A DNA stretch of 64,000 nucleotides from Arenicellales bacterium (GTDB lineage: Bacteria; Pseudomonadota; Gammaproteobacteria; Arenicellales; JAJDZL01). Under the pieces are notes generated by a model. It saw only the letters and a list, made by a program, of their open reading frames with translations, was not told the origin of the DNA and made no database searches. Every line of letters begins with the position of its first letter. Position 1 is the first letter of the stretch. The DNA is taken from assembly GCA_958295885.1 (NCBI GenBank), contig OY282380.1, forward strand, positions 3,899,070 to 3,963,069, written 5' to 3'. The position numbers and the translations under genes are program-made. This document shows positions 36,837 through 46,457 of the stretch, in pieces.

Positions 36837-38480
36837 TCAGCTTTTCACATGTTCCTGAATGATCAAATCAGAAGCTTTTTCAGCCACCATAATCGTTGGA
36901 GCGTTCGTGTTTCCTGAAGTCAGCGTTGGAAAAATAGATGCGTCCACCACTCGCAAAGCAGCTACTCCGTGAACTTTGAGCTGGCAATTGACAACATCCG
37001 AGCTGATGTTCTGCCCCATGCGACAAGTTCCGACGGGATGAAAAACAGTAGTTGATCGTTCTCGAATGTCCTCAATGAGCTCTTGGTCGGATTGAACATC
37101 GGTCCCCGGCAGAATTTCTTCATCGATAATGCTGGAAAGAGACGGAGCTGCGGCAATTCTTCGAATTAACTTAGCACCCTCAAGCATTTCTTGAACATCA
37201 CCGTCGACCGACAGGTAATTTGGATATATCGCCGGGGATTCAAACGGGTCGCTTGACGCCAGCTCAATTCGTCCTCTGCTTGCCGGCCGGGTCGGCTGAA
37301 TGCCCAGTAAAAATCCCGGAAAAGGATCTGGATTCATGAGCGGTCGCTTGCCTGGCGGCGCTTTGGTGTAACTGACGGGTGAAAAATAGAGCTGCATATT
37401 TGGCTTTTTCAAGTATCTGCGCGTACGAACGAAACCGCCGCCTTGATTGACACCAAGAGACAAAGGGCCGCGGCGGCTTAAAAGATAACGAATTCCCTGC
37501 CACAATTTTCCCCGCATCGGATGCAGCTGACAGTTGAGCGTCGGCGCTAAAGATCGGTACAAATAATCGACGCCAAGATGGTCCTGCAGATTCTCCCCTA
37601 CTCCTTTGCGTTCGCAAATGACGGCTATGTTGTGTGATTTCAGCAGCTGTGATGACCCGATTCCCGACAGCTGCAGTATTTGAGGTGAATTGACCGCGCC
37701 TGCACACAGAATGACTTCGCGCCCGGCCTGAACTTGAATTCTTTTTCCGCCTTTGACGTACTCAACGCCGACTGCCCGCCGGCCTTCAAACAAAATCTTT
37801 GTGACGTGAGAATGCGTTTCTACACGTAAATTTCGACGTCGTCGTACAGGATGCAGGTAAGCGCGTGCGGCAGACATCCGAATTCCATTTTTCACAGTGT
37901 TCTGATAAAGTCCAACACCCTCTTGACTCATGCCGTTGAAATCTGAATTTTTTGGAAATCCACACTCACCCGCGGCGCGAAGAAAGTTTTGGCACAACGG
38001 ATGAAGATCGCGCTCCATAGTCGATACGTGCAATGGACCTCGTCCGCCCCGGAATTCGTCCTCACCGCGGTCATTGCACTCAGACCGCTTGAAATACGGA
38101 AGCACCTCGCGCCAGCTCCATCCAGGATTTCCCATCGCTTCCCATTCATCAAAATCTTCGGCGCTGCCGCGAATGTACACCATGGCGTTGATCGAGCTGG
38201 AACCACCAATTACTTTGCCTCTCGGCCAGTACATTTTCCTGTCATTCAAAGCCGCATCCGGCTTGGTGACATACATCCAGTTCAAGCCCTGGTGATAGAA
38301 CGCTCTGCCATAGCCAATTGGAACCTGCACCCAAAAATTCAAATCGCTGCCTCCGGCTTCAATCACCAGAACGCAGTGTTTCTGACTGGCGGTCAGCCGA
38401 CTGGCCAAAACGCATCCTGCCGAACCGGCTCCCACAATGATGAAACTCGGGGCAAACGCTGATTTCTGAACTGGATTCAA
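36837..38480 (-). CDS. GMC-family FAD oxidoreductase (choline dehydrogenase-like)
   Basis: A 547-residue flavoprotein. The FAD motif FIIVGAGSAGCVLASRL is at 13-29, followed by ViEAG (VLVIEAGGSD). GMC signature 1 is GGSSSINAMVYIRG and signature 2 is GAVNSPQILQLSGIG. The catalytic His lies in FHPVGTCRMG. It is similar in length and sequence to BetA-type choline dehydrogenases and to polyethylene-glycol/alcohol dehydrogenases; which substrate it uses is not clear. It follows the polyamine-type ABC transporter genes on the same strand (94-base gap), so it may act on the imported compound or a product of it. Confidence 0.87.
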   Translation of the reverse strand: MNPVQKSAFAPSFIIVGAGSAGCVLASRLTASQKHCVLVIEAGGSDLNFWVQVPIGYGRAFYHQGLNWMYVTKPDAALNDRKMYWPRGKVIGGSSSINAMVYIRGSAEDFDEWEAMGNPGWSWREVLPYFKRSECNDRGEDEFRGGRGPLHVSTMERDLHPLCQNFLRAAGECGFPKNSDFNGMSQEGVGLYQNTVKNGIRMSAARAYLHPVRRRRNLRVETHSHVTKILFEGRRAVGVEYVKGGKRIQVQAGREVILCAGAVNSPQILQLSGIGSSQLLKSHNIAVICERKGVGENLQDHLGVDYLYRSLAPTLNCQLHPMRGKLWQGIRYLLSRRGPLSLGVNQGGGFVRTRRYLKKPNMQLYFSPVSYTKAPPGKRPLMNPDPFPGFLLGIQPTRPASRGRIELASSDPFESPAIYPNYLSVDGDVQEMLEGAKLIRRIAAAPSLSSIIDEEILPGTDVQSDQELIEDIRERSTTVFHPVGTCRMGQNISSDVVNCQLKVHGVAALRVVDASIFPTLTSGNTNAPTIMVAEKASDLIIQEHVKS

Positions 38481-38573
38481 TGAAAATTCCCCTCACTCGA
38501 CTCGGGCGGCCTGCAGACTCAGCCGAAACCGGAAACCTTTATTGAAGGCGACGGACAGAGCCTGTTTCTTGCT

Positions 38574-39440
38574 CTACGATTTGCTTCGCTGCACGACAAT
38601 CGAAAGCAGTGCGAGCAGACCAGATCCAATGATCAGCAGAAATGACACCGCGTTCAGCACGGGCGTAGAGCCCACTTTGGCCATGCGGTCATACATCGTG
38701 ATCGTCAATGGCGCTTCCGACCCAACAAGAAACAAGGTCGTGTTGAAGTTTTCGAACGATACCAGGAATGCGACGATGGCTGATGCGATCATAGCCGGTT
38801 GAAGGAATGGCAGTGTAATGGTAAACAGCACTCTCTGCCAGCTGGCGCCAAGATTCAGCGCAGCCTCTTCCATCGCCAGATCAAATTTCTTTAGTCTGGC
38901 AGAAATTACCAGCGTCGTAATGGTAGTGGTGAAGGAAATCTGTCCGAGGATGACGAGAACTATGCCAGGGCGAAGAAAATCCAGATCAATGCCGTAAGAA
39001 TCCTCAAGGCCATTGGCAAGCGTGCTGGCCAATACAAGAATGGAGATGCCAAGTATGACCCCTGGAATCACCAGCGGCAGAATCATCAGCACGTAGAAAA
39101 AATTCTTGCCGCGGAAATGGCCGCGCTCAAAAAGGAACGCGTTGCACGTTCCGATGAAAACGCACAGAATGGACACAATCACCGCAATGATGAACGAATA
39201 GTACAAACCTCTCAGCAGCCTGCGGTCATGAAACATTCCCAACTGAGGCTCAGAGTCGTTGAAAAACCAGTTCCAGGTAAAGCCCTGCCATGGCAGAGCT
39301 GGAAATAAAGAATCGTTAAAGGCGAAGATGCTGGCTGCAGCAAGGGGTGCTGTGAGAAACACCAAAAACGCCAGAACATAGGCGCGATAAAGCCAGATCA
39401 GTGAGTTGCGTTTTACCGGCTGTGTGGAAAACGAGCTCAT
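38574..39440 (-). CDS. potC: ABC transporter permease, PotC-like
   Basis: A 288-residue inner-membrane permease with six predicted membrane segments. The first is LIWLYRAYVLAFLVFLTAPL. The EAA loop reads MEEAALNLGASWQRVLFTITLP (about 190-211), which contacts the ATPase. NWFFNDSEP near the start and SFENFNTTLFLVGSE are typical of spermidine/putrescine permeases. It is separated from potB by a single base and follows it in transcription. With PotA, PotB and PotD it forms a polyamine- or related-cation importer. Confidence 0.9.
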   Translation of the reverse strand: MSSFSTQPVKRNSLIWLYRAYVLAFLVFLTAPLAAASIFAFNDSLFPALPWQGFTWNWFFNDSEPQLGMFHDRRLLRGLYYSFIIAVIVSILCVFIGTCNAFLFERGHFRGKNFFYVLMILPLVIPGVILGISILVLASTLANGLEDSYGIDLDFLRPGIVLVILGQISFTTTITTLVISARLKKFDLAMEEAALNLGASWQRVLFTITLPFLQPAMIASAIVAFLVSFENFNTTLFLVGSEAPLTITMYDRMAKVGSTPVLNAVSFLLIIGSGLLALLSIVVQRSKS

Positions 39441-39441
39441 A

Positions 39442-40317
39442 CTAGTCCCGCGTAACAGTAGTGGACAGGGATTGTCCCGCGAGTTTCAAACCAGCCCATA
39501 CTACGATGGAAGTAAACGCGAGAAGCAGAAATCCGAATGCCGCTCCCGATTCCCAATTGTAGCGAGTAATGAACTGATCGTAAATCTGCTCGGTGAACCA
39601 GCTCGAATTTTTTCCACCCAAAAGGATGGGTGTCAGATAACTTCCAGCCGTCAGCATGAAGACGACGATGCAGCCCGAAGCGATTCCAGGCATCGCGTAT
39701 GGCACGATGATCCGCCGTAGCACAGTAAAGTGGCCGCCGCCCAGATTGTAGCCCGCTTCTATCATGGAATTGTCCATGCCGTCCAAAGTCGAGGCAATCG
39801 GAACGATCATGAACAGAATTACCGTGTAGATCAGACCGACGATTACAGTTACATCGTTATAAAGAAACTCCACGGGACCTGGCACAATTCCAGTCCATTG
39901 CAAGATTCCCGAAACGACACCGGTTTCTCTCAACAGGAGAATCCAGCCGAATGCTCGAATCAGATCGCTGACCCAAAGCGGAATCAGGCAAAAGAGAAAC
40001 AGTGCGCCGCGGGTTCGGTATCCTGCTATTTTCGCGATGTAGTAGGCAATTGGGAAACCAATGAGCAGCGCGAGCGCGGTAACGAGCAGCGACATTGAAC
40101 CGGTGCGGAGCAAGGTGTTCCAGTAGATCGGCTCGTTGATGAAGTCGATATAGTTGCCGAGCCCGTATTCATAAACTCTAGGGGCGACTTTTTCCTGAAG
40201 CGAAAGCACCGCCATTCCGATATGCGGTATGATGATGAGCAGGCTGATCCACAGTGCAAACGGCAGAAACAGCAGAAACAGAGAGAGTCGTTTTATGTCT
40301 TTCTGCATCGCTGCCAT
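39442..40317 (-). CDS. potB: ABC transporter permease, PotB-like
   Basis: A 291-residue permease with about six membrane segments (first near LSLFLLFLPFALWISLLIII). The EAA-like loop is MIEAGYNLGGGHFTVLRRI with the conserved Gly. ALFLFCLIPLWVSDLIRAFGW is a family-typical segment. The start lies immediately after the PotA stop (40318), so translation is coupled. It forms the heterodimeric channel with the downstream PotC-like protein. Confidence 0.9.
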   Translation of the reverse strand: MAAMQKDIKRLSLFLLFLPFALWISLLIIIPHIGMAVLSLQEKVAPRVYEYGLGNYIDFINEPIYWNTLLRTGSMSLLVTALALLIGFPIAYYIAKIAGYRTRGALFLFCLIPLWVSDLIRAFGWILLLRETGVVSGILQWTGIVPGPVEFLYNDVTVIVGLIYTVILFMIVPIASTLDGMDNSMIEAGYNLGGGHFTVLRRIIVPYAMPGIASGCIVVFMLTAGSYLTPILLGGKNSSWFTEQIYDQFITRYNWESGAAFGFLLLAFTSIVVWAGLKLAGQSLSTTVTRD

Positions 40318-41427
40318 TCAAGCGCTGGATGCGACAAAACACATGGACTGCTCAACTGGCCAAATCAATCTTACCTTATCACCGTTGCGAAAATCATCAG
40401 CGCTGCCAGTGAGCGTCACCGAGGCTTCAATCCGCTGCTGATTTTCGTCTCGAACCAGAATTCGACTGTTCGCGCCGTTAAACAGAACGCTGTCAACTTG
40501 GCCTTCACATACATTCTGACTGTCAGGCGTAGACCCTGACGTACGTTTTTTCCGTTTCGCAGCAATGAATTCAGGTCGTACGAAGACTTCTACCTGTTGG
40601 TGGAGTTTCTTGGCAGTCAAGTGAGTCGAAGAACAAATGATGCTGAGTCCGCCTTTCGTCTCCACTTTGACCGTCCTGTCATCAAACGCGACAATTTCGC
40701 CGAACCATCGATTGGTTTCACCGACGAATCTCGCCACAAATGCAGTCTTTGGATCTTGGTACAGGTTCTGAGGCGTGTCCACCTGTTCAAATCTGCCGTC
40801 TCTCATTACTGCCACGCGGTCTGACATGACCAATGCCTCACCTTGGTCGTGAGTGATGTATACAAACGTGGTATTGAACTGGTGCTGAAGCATTTTCAGT
40901 TCCAGCTTCATCGCTTCGCGCAGCTTTAAATCCAAGGCGCCCAGGGGTTCGTCCAACAGCAGGACATCTGGGTCCAGCACCATGCATCGGGCAATTGCGA
41001 TACGCTGTTTCTGACCTCCGGACAGCTCATGAATTTCCCGCTGGCCAACATCAGGCAAGTCAACGCGCCGAAGCACGTCTTTGACTTTTCGTTCAATTTC
41101 GGTTTTGTCCGCACCCCTGCACTTCAGCCCATAGGCGACATTTTCATAGACATTCATCATCGGGAACAGCGCCAAATGCTGAAACACCATTTTCACGTTG
41201 CGCTTGTTCGCAGGGGTTTGGATGACGGACTTGCCTCGAATCTTGATTTCACCGGATGATGGCGTCTCAAATCCCGCAACCATTCGCATTATTGTGGTCT
41301 TGCCACAGCCTGAAGGTCCAAGAATTGAAAAGAATGTGCCGGAAGGAATTCGGAAGGATACGTTGCGAACTGCACGAACATCTCCAAAATTCTTGGAAAT
41401 ACCAATGCACTCGAGGTCATAAATCAT
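40318..41427 (-). CDS. potA: ABC transporter ATP-binding protein, PotA-like
   Basis: A 369-residue ATPase. Walker A GPSGCGKTT lies near 37-45, the signature LSGGQKQRIAIARC at about 136-149, Walker B VLLLDEPLGALDLK follows, and the H-loop is in YITHDQGEALVM. A C-terminal TOBE-type regulatory domain follows from about residue 240 (RFVGETNRWFGEIV). It energises uptake through the PotB/PotC-like permeases encoded downstream. A 107-base gap separates it from the binding-protein gene and contains a strong hairpin, which suggests that less ATPase than binding protein is made. Confidence 0.92.
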   Translation of the reverse strand: MIYDLECIGISKNFGDVRAVRNVSFRIPSGTFFSILGPSGCGKTTIMRMVAGFETPSSGEIKIRGKSVIQTPANKRNVKMVFQHLALFPMMNVYENVAYGLKCRGADKTEIERKVKDVLRRVDLPDVGQREIHELSGGQKQRIAIARCMVLDPDVLLLDEPLGALDLKLREAMKLELKMLQHQFNTTFVYITHDQGEALVMSDRVAVMRDGRFEQVDTPQNLYQDPKTAFVARFVGETNRWFGEIVAFDDRTVKVETKGGLSIICSSTHLTAKKLHQQVEVFVRPEFIAAKRKKRTSGSTPDSQNVCEGQVDSVLFNGANSRILVRDENQQRIEASVTLTGSADDFRNGDKVRLIWPVEQSMCFVASSA

Positions 41428-41483
41428 GTTTTCGACTCAGTACAGATGTAAATTGAAGCCAATTCAGCTTCTGTACCGAAGGA

Positions 41484-41513
41484 TTCCGTGCAGTCTTTGA
41501 AGACTGCACGGAA
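41484..41513 (-). terminator. Perfect hairpin between the potD- and potA-like genes
   Basis: Arms TTCCGTGCAGTCTT (41484-41497) and AAGACTGCACGGAA (41500-41513) are exact complements around a 2-base spacer. No long T-run follows on the minus strand, so it may be a partial terminator or an RNA-stabilising structure that protects the potD transcript, as seen between binding-protein and permease genes in other ABC operons. Confidence 0.75.
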
Positions 41514-41534
41514 CGCAATGCCGCTGAATCTGGT

Positions 41535-42617
41535 CTAATTTCCCGTAGCAGCCTTGATTTTTTCAAGAGCTTTTCCTTCCATGTCTTCAATACCAGGAGG
41601 AATGTTCGCAAAAAATTGCAGATTTTCAATATCTTCGGCCGTAAACGCAGCGTTTACCGCAGCTTTTTTGTCCGGTGGCAGCAAATCCAAGCCTCCTTTG
41701 ACCGCGCCGACAGCACCCGAGCTGGCTGACATCGCGGTAACATTTTCTGATTCCAGGACGAAATTGATCCACTTGTAAGCAGCCTCATCCGCTTCACCTT
41801 TGCGCGGAAGAGCAAAGGTGTCTATCCAAGCCAAAGCTCCGGTTTCCGGCGGCACGAAAACGATATTTGGATTCTGCCCGTACAGGCGGTAAGCGGTGGA
41901 ATCCCAAGTTTCAGATGCAATAATTTCGCCAGACAGCATCATCGCAGACAAATCATCTCCACCCTTCCAGTAGGCTTTGATGTTGTCTTTGCAGGCGATG
42001 AGCTTCTCAACAGCGCTATCCAATATCATTTGATATTTGTCAAGGTCTGCATAGGCAGCGAAAGGATCTTCGCCCATTGCGAATGCTGTTCCCAAGAGGA
42101 TTGTTCGCTTCAGACGCATTGAAGTTTTGCCCTTGTACATAGGGTCGCAAAGGTCTGCCCAGCTCTTTAGCTCCGGCGCCTTCGTTATATCTGCCATAAG
42201 ACCGGATGTGCCCCATTGGTGCGGCACTGCGTAAACCTCTCCGTCTATCGTCGTATTCGCTTTCACACCTGCCAGCAGGCTAGGCTCCATGGCATCCGTG
42301 TTGATTTTTGACAAATCCATCGGCTTATAAATGTTGTATTCCAAATGCGCCGCATGAATCCGGTCATGACTTGGCTGTGCCAAATCGTATCCGGCACCTC
42401 CTGTCGCGCGCAGTTTCGCGATCATCTCTTCGTTATTTGAAAAGGTGACCTCAACTTTTATGTCCGGGTATTTTGCTTCAAATCTCTGCACCACATCTTC
42501 TGGAGCATAGGAACCCCAGGTCAGCAGCCGCAGAGTTTCGGCTTGAGCGCCTGCTGTCACAAGCAGCGTCATTATGAATAGCGCTCCTGCCAGTTTATTG
42601 ATAAATTTCATGATCAT
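41535..42617 (-). CDS. potD: Polyamine-type ABC transporter periplasmic binding protein
   Basis: A 360-residue secreted protein. A signal peptide is clear: MKFINKLAGALFIMTLLV then AGAQAETL, with cleavage probably after AQA. The mature part begins LRLLTWGSYAPEDVVQRFEA, typical of PotD/PotF. Conserved segments include YDLAQPSHDRIHAAH, YAVPHQWGTSGLM, SEIIASETWDSTAYRL-type contacts and LAWIDTFALPRKG. It captures spermidine, putrescine or a related compound for the PotABC-like complex. The gene is first in the minus-strand operon. An AGGAGGAT-like ribosome site precedes the ATG. Confidence 0.9.
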   Translation of the reverse strand: MIMKFINKLAGALFIMTLLVTAGAQAETLRLLTWGSYAPEDVVQRFEAKYPDIKVEVTFSNNEEMIAKLRATGGAGYDLAQPSHDRIHAAHLEYNIYKPMDLSKINTDAMEPSLLAGVKANTTIDGEVYAVPHQWGTSGLMADITKAPELKSWADLCDPMYKGKTSMRLKRTILLGTAFAMGEDPFAAYADLDKYQMILDSAVEKLIACKDNIKAYWKGGDDLSAMMLSGEIIASETWDSTAYRLYGQNPNIVFVPPETGALAWIDTFALPRKGEADEAAYKWINFVLESENVTAMSASSGAVGAVKGGLDLLPPDKKAAVNAAFTAEDIENLQFFANIPPGIEDMEGKALEKIKAATGN

Positions 42618-43200
42618 CCTCCTAAGTCATGTTTATTGATCAGTTCAATTTACGAAATATAAGACAAAGACCTGCTGAGCAGGTCTAATCAACTGACTTG
42701 AACCGGCCCTGAAAGCAGATTATGCCATCTGGGTTATTTTTCGATAAAACCAGTTGACATAGTGCTGCTCAACCAGACGGGTAAGCCAACCTATGGGAGT
42801 ATATCAAGCTTTTCCGGACCGGTAGTTCAGAAAGAAGTGATCGTGACTTCAGTACCGTGGGTTTCCAATCGACCGAAAATGGGCTTTTTCAACAATTCAA
42901 ACGCGTTTGCCTTTCCGCGAAAGATGATCGGAACGTCATGCCTTGCGTGCGCTGATTCCGACGCGCATTGTGCCAGACCAGTCAACACTCGATGGATTGT
43001 GAAACATCGAAATGAATGATCTGTCGAGTCAGAACTGCGGAAAAGTTTGTTTTGACGGTGTAAAATAGAATCGGTGCAAATCAATTATCGCGATGCCGGA
43101 CGATCTGATTGAATTTCGTAATGAGTCTTTGTGATTATTTATTTGTTGACAGTTGAGAGCCCAAAAAAGACAGAATCGAATTCTTTTAGACGATTGAACA
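42618..43200. other. Divergent intergenic region
   Basis: About 580 bases between the potD-like gene (minus) and arsC (plus). It must hold promoters for both directions; I could not pick a confident -35/-10 pair. The plus-strand frame 42762-43019 has no recognised domain. Nothing else stands out. Confidence 0.45.
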
Positions 43201-43548
43201 ATGCCCGTAACGATCTATCACAATCCCCGCTGCTCCAAGTCAAGAAAGACGCTCGATATTTTGCAGAAGCGCGGGGAGAATGTCCGCGTCATCCAATATC
43301 TCAAGACACCGCCGGATTCAAATGATCTCGCACAAATTTTAAATTTACTTGGCCAGTCTCCCCGCGACTTCATGCGTAAGGGAGAAGCGGCATACAAGCA
43401 GCTTGGTCTTGATTCATCTTATCACTCCGATGAAGATTTGATTTCAGCCATGGTTCAGCACCCAACTCTCATTGAAAGACCCATTGTTTTGGCGAATGGC
43501 AAGGCTGTCGTCGCCCGCCCGCCGGAACGAGCACTCGAGATCATCTAG
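43201..43548 (+). CDS. arsC: ArsC-family reductase
   Basis: A 115-residue thioredoxin-fold protein. The N-terminal TIYHNPRCSKSRKTLDIL contains the reactive Cys11, preceded by Asn-Pro-Arg as in glutaredoxin-dependent arsenate reductases. YLKTPPDSNDL, MVQHPTLIERPIVLANG and ARPPERALEII complete the family pattern, including Arg residues that bind oxyanion. No other ars gene is nearby, so a general arsenate reductase or a YffB/Spx-like redox role is possible. It is followed after 39 bases by the ClC gene. Confidence 0.88.
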   Translation: MPVTIYHNPRCSKSRKTLDILQKRGENVRVIQYLKTPPDSNDLAQILNLLGQSPRDFMRKGEAAYKQLGLDSSYHSDEDLISAMVQHPTLIERPIVLANGKAVVARPPERALEII

Positions 43549-43587
43549 AGCGGTTTATTTCCAAATGATTAGACTGACATACTGACC

Positions 43588-45336
43588 ATGGCCATACAGT
43601 TTCAAGTCAAACAGCCTTATATACAGATGTTTTACCGCATCCTCGCGCTCAGCCTGGTCGGCACCTTCATCGGCATATTCGTTTCCTTGATTGCTCAGGT
43701 TTTTCTAAAAACAGTGAGATGGATGAATGACCATCTGCTGATTTCTCCATCAACGAGAATTCAATATGATGATGAAATACTGTTATTGATCTCGGCGACC
43801 ATATTGGTGCCAACCATCGGCGGACTTGTGGTTGGGCTGATATTTCAATACATGGTAAAAGCGAAAAGATCACTGGGTCCGCCAGACACGATCCTGATGG
43901 TGCAGACACAGTCCCAAGGTGAATCCATTCGCAGTGGAATCATGTCCTCCATTGCAGCTGTCCTTTCACTCGGAGTCGGCGCCTCTGTCGGACAGTACGG
44001 ACCTTTGGTTTATTTGGGAACGATTGTCGGTTCGGCCCTCAGCAAACTCAAGATCAGCATTCCGAACTTTCAATCCATCTGCGTAGCCAGTGGAGTCGCC
44101 GCCGCGATTGCAGCCGCGTTCAATGCGCCCATCGCGGGTTTGGTTTTTGCTCATGAAGTCATTCTGAGACACTATTCAATGCAGGCATTTGCTCCAACGG
44201 CGGTAGCTGCGGCAGTGGCCTACAGCATTGTTCAGTTCATTTTTGAACAGCCCCTGTTGTTTTCTGTTCAGTTTGAGGGAGTTCAATATCCATACGAGTA
44301 CTTTTTTTTCGGCTTGCTTGGAGTATTGTGTGCGTTTCTCGCCATCGGATTTGCCAAAGGAATCATGGTCTGCACGGCTTACGTTCAGCAATCAAGCATC
44401 CCGATATTCCTACGCCCGATGATTGCGGGATTCATCCTGGGGATTGTGGCAATCAAGCTCCCCGACGTGCTCGGCATTGGAGCAACAACCCTGCGTTTTG
44501 CAACGATTGATCATGCATTCGAAGTCAACGAGCTGGCACTGATTCTGATTGCTAAATTCGCAGTCACGGTCCTATGCATCAGTTTCGGCTTTGCCGGCGG
44601 AGTATTCAGTCCAATATTGCTCATTGGAATCTTATTCGGAGCACTGTACGAAAGCGTCATCGATTTGGCCGTGCCCCTGGCGATAACAAGCGTGGTGCCA
44701 TATGCCATATGCGGAATGATGGCCGCAGCAAGTCCAGTCATAGGTGCTCCCTTGGCAACAATTCTCATCGTTTTCGAGCTGACTCACAGCTACGATTTAA
44801 CCATTGCATCCATGGTAGCGGTTGTTTTTTCCAATCTTGTCGCATATAGAATTTTCGGCAGGTCCATGTATGATGCCCAATTGTTAAATCGAGGGTTTGA
44901 CCTTTCCTTGGGGCGAAGCCACGCGCTAGCAATCTACAAAAAAGTCTCTGAAATCGCACATGAAAATTTTTTGAAATTAAGTCCTGATGATAAAGTCGGT
45001 GAAGCGACAGCCAAACTTGATGACGGTTTTCATGAAACCGGCATCGTAGTTGATGAGAATGACAGGTTTTTGGGATTGGTTACCTTGGAAAAGGCAAGAG
45101 ACTTTGAATCAGATCAGCCAGTGGACGTTGCATTCGAATCGGTGCCTCTGACATTCAGTGAAGAAACCAATGTCGCACAGGCCGTTGAAGCATGTCGATT
45201 CTTCAATTTAGATATTGTGCCCGTCGTAAACTCCGAAACTCAGGAGCTTATGGGAGTCGTCTGGCCATACGATGTAATGCGAAACTATTTGCTTAACGAA
45301 AGACGTCTTCAGGCAGAAGAACATGAAACACTTTAA
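43588..45336 (+). CDS. ClC-family chloride channel/transporter with CBS domains
   Basis: A 582-residue membrane protein with about ten hydrophobic segments followed by a cytosolic part. ClC signatures are GVGASVGQYGPLVYLG (residues 129-144), FGFAGGVFSPILLIGILFG and a C-terminal domain from about 450 with CBS-like repeats (LSPDDKVGEATAKL, then TFSEETNVAQAVEA). The canonical GxEGP segment is GQYGP here, so the gating glutamate is Tyr137; see the findings. It probably moves chloride across the inner membrane. Its 3' end overlaps the following solute-binding protein gene by 14 bases. Confidence 0.88.
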   Translation: MAIQFQVKQPYIQMFYRILALSLVGTFIGIFVSLIAQVFLKTVRWMNDHLLISPSTRIQYDDEILLLISATILVPTIGGLVVGLIFQYMVKAKRSLGPPDTILMVQTQSQGESIRSGIMSSIAAVLSLGVGASVGQYGPLVYLGTIVGSALSKLKISIPNFQSICVASGVAAAIAAAFNAPIAGLVFAHEVILRHYSMQAFAPTAVAAAVAYSIVQFIFEQPLLFSVQFEGVQYPYEYFFFGLLGVLCAFLAIGFAKGIMVCTAYVQQSSIPIFLRPMIAGFILGIVAIKLPDVLGIGATTLRFATIDHAFEVNELALILIAKFAVTVLCISFGFAGGVFSPILLIGILFGALYESVIDLAVPLAITSVVPYAICGMMAAASPVIGAPLATILIVFELTHSYDLTIASMVAVVFSNLVAYRIFGRSMYDAQLLNRGFDLSLGRSHALAIYKKVSEIAHENFLKLSPDDKVGEATAKLDDGFHETGIVVDENDRFLGLVTLEKARDFESDQPVDVAFESVPLTFSEETNVAQAVEACRFFNLDIVPVVNSETQELMGVVWPYDVMRNYLLNERRLQAEEHETL

Positions 45337-46420
45337 TCGTATTTTCAGCATAAGCCTGCTTTTGCTGCTGACGGTCCAGACCACCAGCGCACAAGACAGC
45401 CACACTCTGACCATTTCAAGTTGGGGCGACATCTACGAAGAAGCGCAGTTGGAAGCCTACTACATGCCGTTTGGATTCTATAACGGAATCAGAGTCAATT
45501 TAGAACCGTACAGTGGTGGTTTGGCACCCTTGAAACCATCGGAGGAAAATGGATCAGCGCTCTTTGATGTGATCGACATGACCGAGTCGGACGCAATGGC
45601 CGCGTGTGAAGCGGGACTGCTGTCTCAATTTGACGATTCAATGGTTGCTCCGTCTGCTGAAAATATGGACGCGGAGGACGATTTCATCGAAAATTCGTTT
45701 TTCGAATGTGGCGTCGCACACATAGAATACGCTACAGTGATCGGTTATAACGACCGAGCATTTCAAGACGAAAAGCCAAACTCGGTCAGTGACATTTTCG
45801 ATGTTGAACGATTTCCTGGACAGCGCGCCCTCCGGCGGGAACCGAAAGGTATTTTGGAGTGGGCCCTTATCTCCTATGGAGTGCCGGTAAATCAAATTTA
45901 TGATCTGCTCAGTACGGAGAGAGGGCTGAGGCTGGTATCGCGTCGCATGAACCAAATCAGAGATCATATTGTCTGGTGGGAAAGCGGTGAAGAACCCATG
46001 AAGCTGCTCGCAAGCGGCGAAGTAGTGATGGCGGTCGGATTCAACGGACGTTTTTTTGATGCCAGAGTGAATCACAATCTCCCTCTGTCGATCATTTATG
46101 AAGCCCCGCTGCTGGAATTTGGCGTTTGGGGTATTTCCAAATTTAGCAAGAATCAGGAAAATGCCAGGAAATTCATCCAATATGCGACGAGCACAAAAAG
46201 AATGGCGGCGTTTTCGAACTTGCTTCCCTACAGTCCGACCCGCCTGTCTGCCTGGACTCGCATCGGCCTGCACCACGGTTCGAACGTAACCATGAAAAAA
46301 CACATGCCGAATGAAACCGGAGGCTATCGCAAAGAAATCCGAATTGACAGCCAGTGGTATGCCGAAACTCAGTCCATTCGTCAGCAATGGTTTGAGCAGT
46401 GGCTTGCCGGCGAAAGTTAG
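45323..46420 (+). CDS. Extracellular solute-binding protein, PotD-related
   Basis: A 365-residue secreted protein. The signal peptide has the hydrophobic core IFSISLLLLLTVQTTSA followed by QDS. The mature start, LTISSWGDIYEEAQLEAYYMPF, is typical of extracellular solute-binding family 1 proteins related to PotD/PotF. AALFDVIDMTESDAM-like and GVWGISKFSKNQENARKF segments support this. No permease or ATPase gene is adjacent; it may feed the potABC-like complex about 4 kb away on the other strand or a transporter elsewhere. The gene overlaps the end of the ClC gene by 14 bases. Confidence 0.82.
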   Translation: MKHFNRIFSISLLLLLTVQTTSAQDSHTLTISSWGDIYEEAQLEAYYMPFGFYNGIRVNLEPYSGGLAPLKPSEENGSALFDVIDMTESDAMAACEAGLLSQFDDSMVAPSAENMDAEDDFIENSFFECGVAHIEYATVIGYNDRAFQDEKPNSVSDIFDVERFPGQRALRREPKGILEWALISYGVPVNQIYDLLSTERGLRLVSRRMNQIRDHIVWWESGEEPMKLLASGEVVMAVGFNGRFFDARVNHNLPLSIIYEAPLLEFGVWGISKFSKNQENARKFIQYATSTKRMAAFSNLLPYSPTRLSAWTRIGLHHGSNVTMKKHMPNETGGYRKEIRIDSQWYAETQSIRQQWFEQWLAGES

Positions 46421-46457
46421 AAGAAGCAACTTTGTCTAATCAGATTGAATTTACAGC

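Noticed and set aside
45638..46429. 263-codon minus-strand frame
   Set aside because: Antisense to the solute-binding protein gene with signal peptide; no recognisable family.
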